Shown in pieces: positions 6,089 to 6,217 of a stretch of DNA of 6,217 bases. A model generated the notes under the pieces. The model had not been told where the DNA came from. It saw only the letters and a program-made list of their open reading frames with translations, and made no database searches. The position numbers and the translations under genes are program-made. The stretch spans positions 1 through 6,217 of the forward strand of contig JAJRSY010000018.1 in NCBI GenBank assembly GCA_024278565.1, given 5' to 3'. How positions within the stretch are numbered: the first letter of the stretch is position 1; each line of letters starts with the position of its first letter. The stretch comes from Bacteroidota bacterium. GTDB lineage: Bacteria > Bacteroidota > Bacteroidia > Flavobacteriales > Flavobacteriaceae.

Positions 6089-6112
6089 CCCGCCTGAACG
6101 GCACGGGCAGGC
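6088..6112. repeat. GCCCG/CGGGC hairpin, related to the one in the right repeat copy
   Basis: gcccg (6088-6092) pairs with cgggc (6104-6108). Alternatively, gcctg (6092-6096) pairs with caggc (6108-6112). The stretch ctgaacggcacgggcagg is nearly the same as ccgaacggtacgggcagg at 4155-4172 (16 of 18), so part of the repeat unit recurs here without the rest of the element. Confidence 0.65.
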
Positions 6113-6217
6113 TTGAATAATATAAATAAGCAATAGACTGGTATACAAGCAAATAAGACTATTTTATTCACACATTAAGGCATTCATTCATTAATTTTGA
6201 ACTGATATACATCTTCC

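Larger units (their letters stand above)
5804..6217. other. Non-coding region after the permease gene
   Basis: No credible gene was found in these 414 nt. There is no strong terminator directly behind the permease stop. The stretch holds an inverted repeat (5859-5920), a GC hairpin (5936-5957), a palindrome-family hairpin (5973-5988), a duplicated 12-mer (6061-6088) and a GCCCG/CGGGC structure (6088-6112). A minus-strand frame at 5862-6152 runs straight through these structures and appears spurious. Confidence 0.6.

Noticed and set aside
5862..6152. Minus-strand frame of 96 codons at the window end
   Set aside because: It is translated directly through three hairpins, the duplicated 12-mer and an inverted repeat. 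No domain, start context or coding periodicity supports it.
5804..6217. CRISPR array
   Set aside because: The repeats here are two-copy or imperfect, with irregular spacing and no constant spacer length.

Overview
The window carries four plus-strand protein genes in an AT-rich background: transketolase, class II fructose-1,6-bisphosphatase (GlpX type), ribulose-phosphate 3-epimerase, and, after a gap of almost 1 kb, a ten-helix EamA/DMT-family permease. The genes lack convincing Shine-Dalgarno sequences and have A-rich upstream stretches. Together with the protein flavour and the many short GC-rich palindromes in AT-rich intergenic DNA, this suggests a Bacteroidota genome, most likely a (marine) Flavobacteriaceae member. 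That assignment is an inference from style, not from a marker gene.

Layout. Positions 1-156 hold the right part of a dispersed repeat, cut by the window edge. Positions 254-3918 hold a tight operon (gaps of 23 and 6 nt) of tkt, glpX and rpe, closed by a two-part hairpin that looks like a terminator (3944-3986). Directly after it, 4017-4204 is a 188-bp element bounded by 20-bp perfect inverted repeats. Its right half is a second copy, in the same orientation, of the repeat at the window start, so the operon sits between direct repeats. Positions 4205-4891 are non-coding. They hold a small frameshifted minus-strand gene remnant, a GC hairpin, a possible promoter and a GC-richer structured segment ending in a G8 tract before the permease gene (4892-5803). 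Positions 5804-6217 have no credible gene and hold further hairpins and short repeats.

Function. The three operon enzymes interconvert sugar phosphates. GlpX dephosphorylates fructose-1,6-bisphosphate (and in some relatives sedoheptulose-1,7-bisphosphate). Transketolase moves two-carbon units to give xylulose-5-P. The epimerase converts xylulose-5-P to ribulose-5-P. This is the set used to regenerate ribulose-5-P in the ribulose monophosphate and Calvin cycles, but it also serves gluconeogenesis plus the non-oxidative pentose phosphate pathway. No fixing enzyme (Hps/Phi, phosphoribulokinase, RuBisCO) is present here. All catalytic residues I could place are intact. The permease may import or export a small metabolite, but its substrate cannot be read from the sequence. 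I see no clearly new biological system. The most unusual material is the repeat and palindrome family around the operon.
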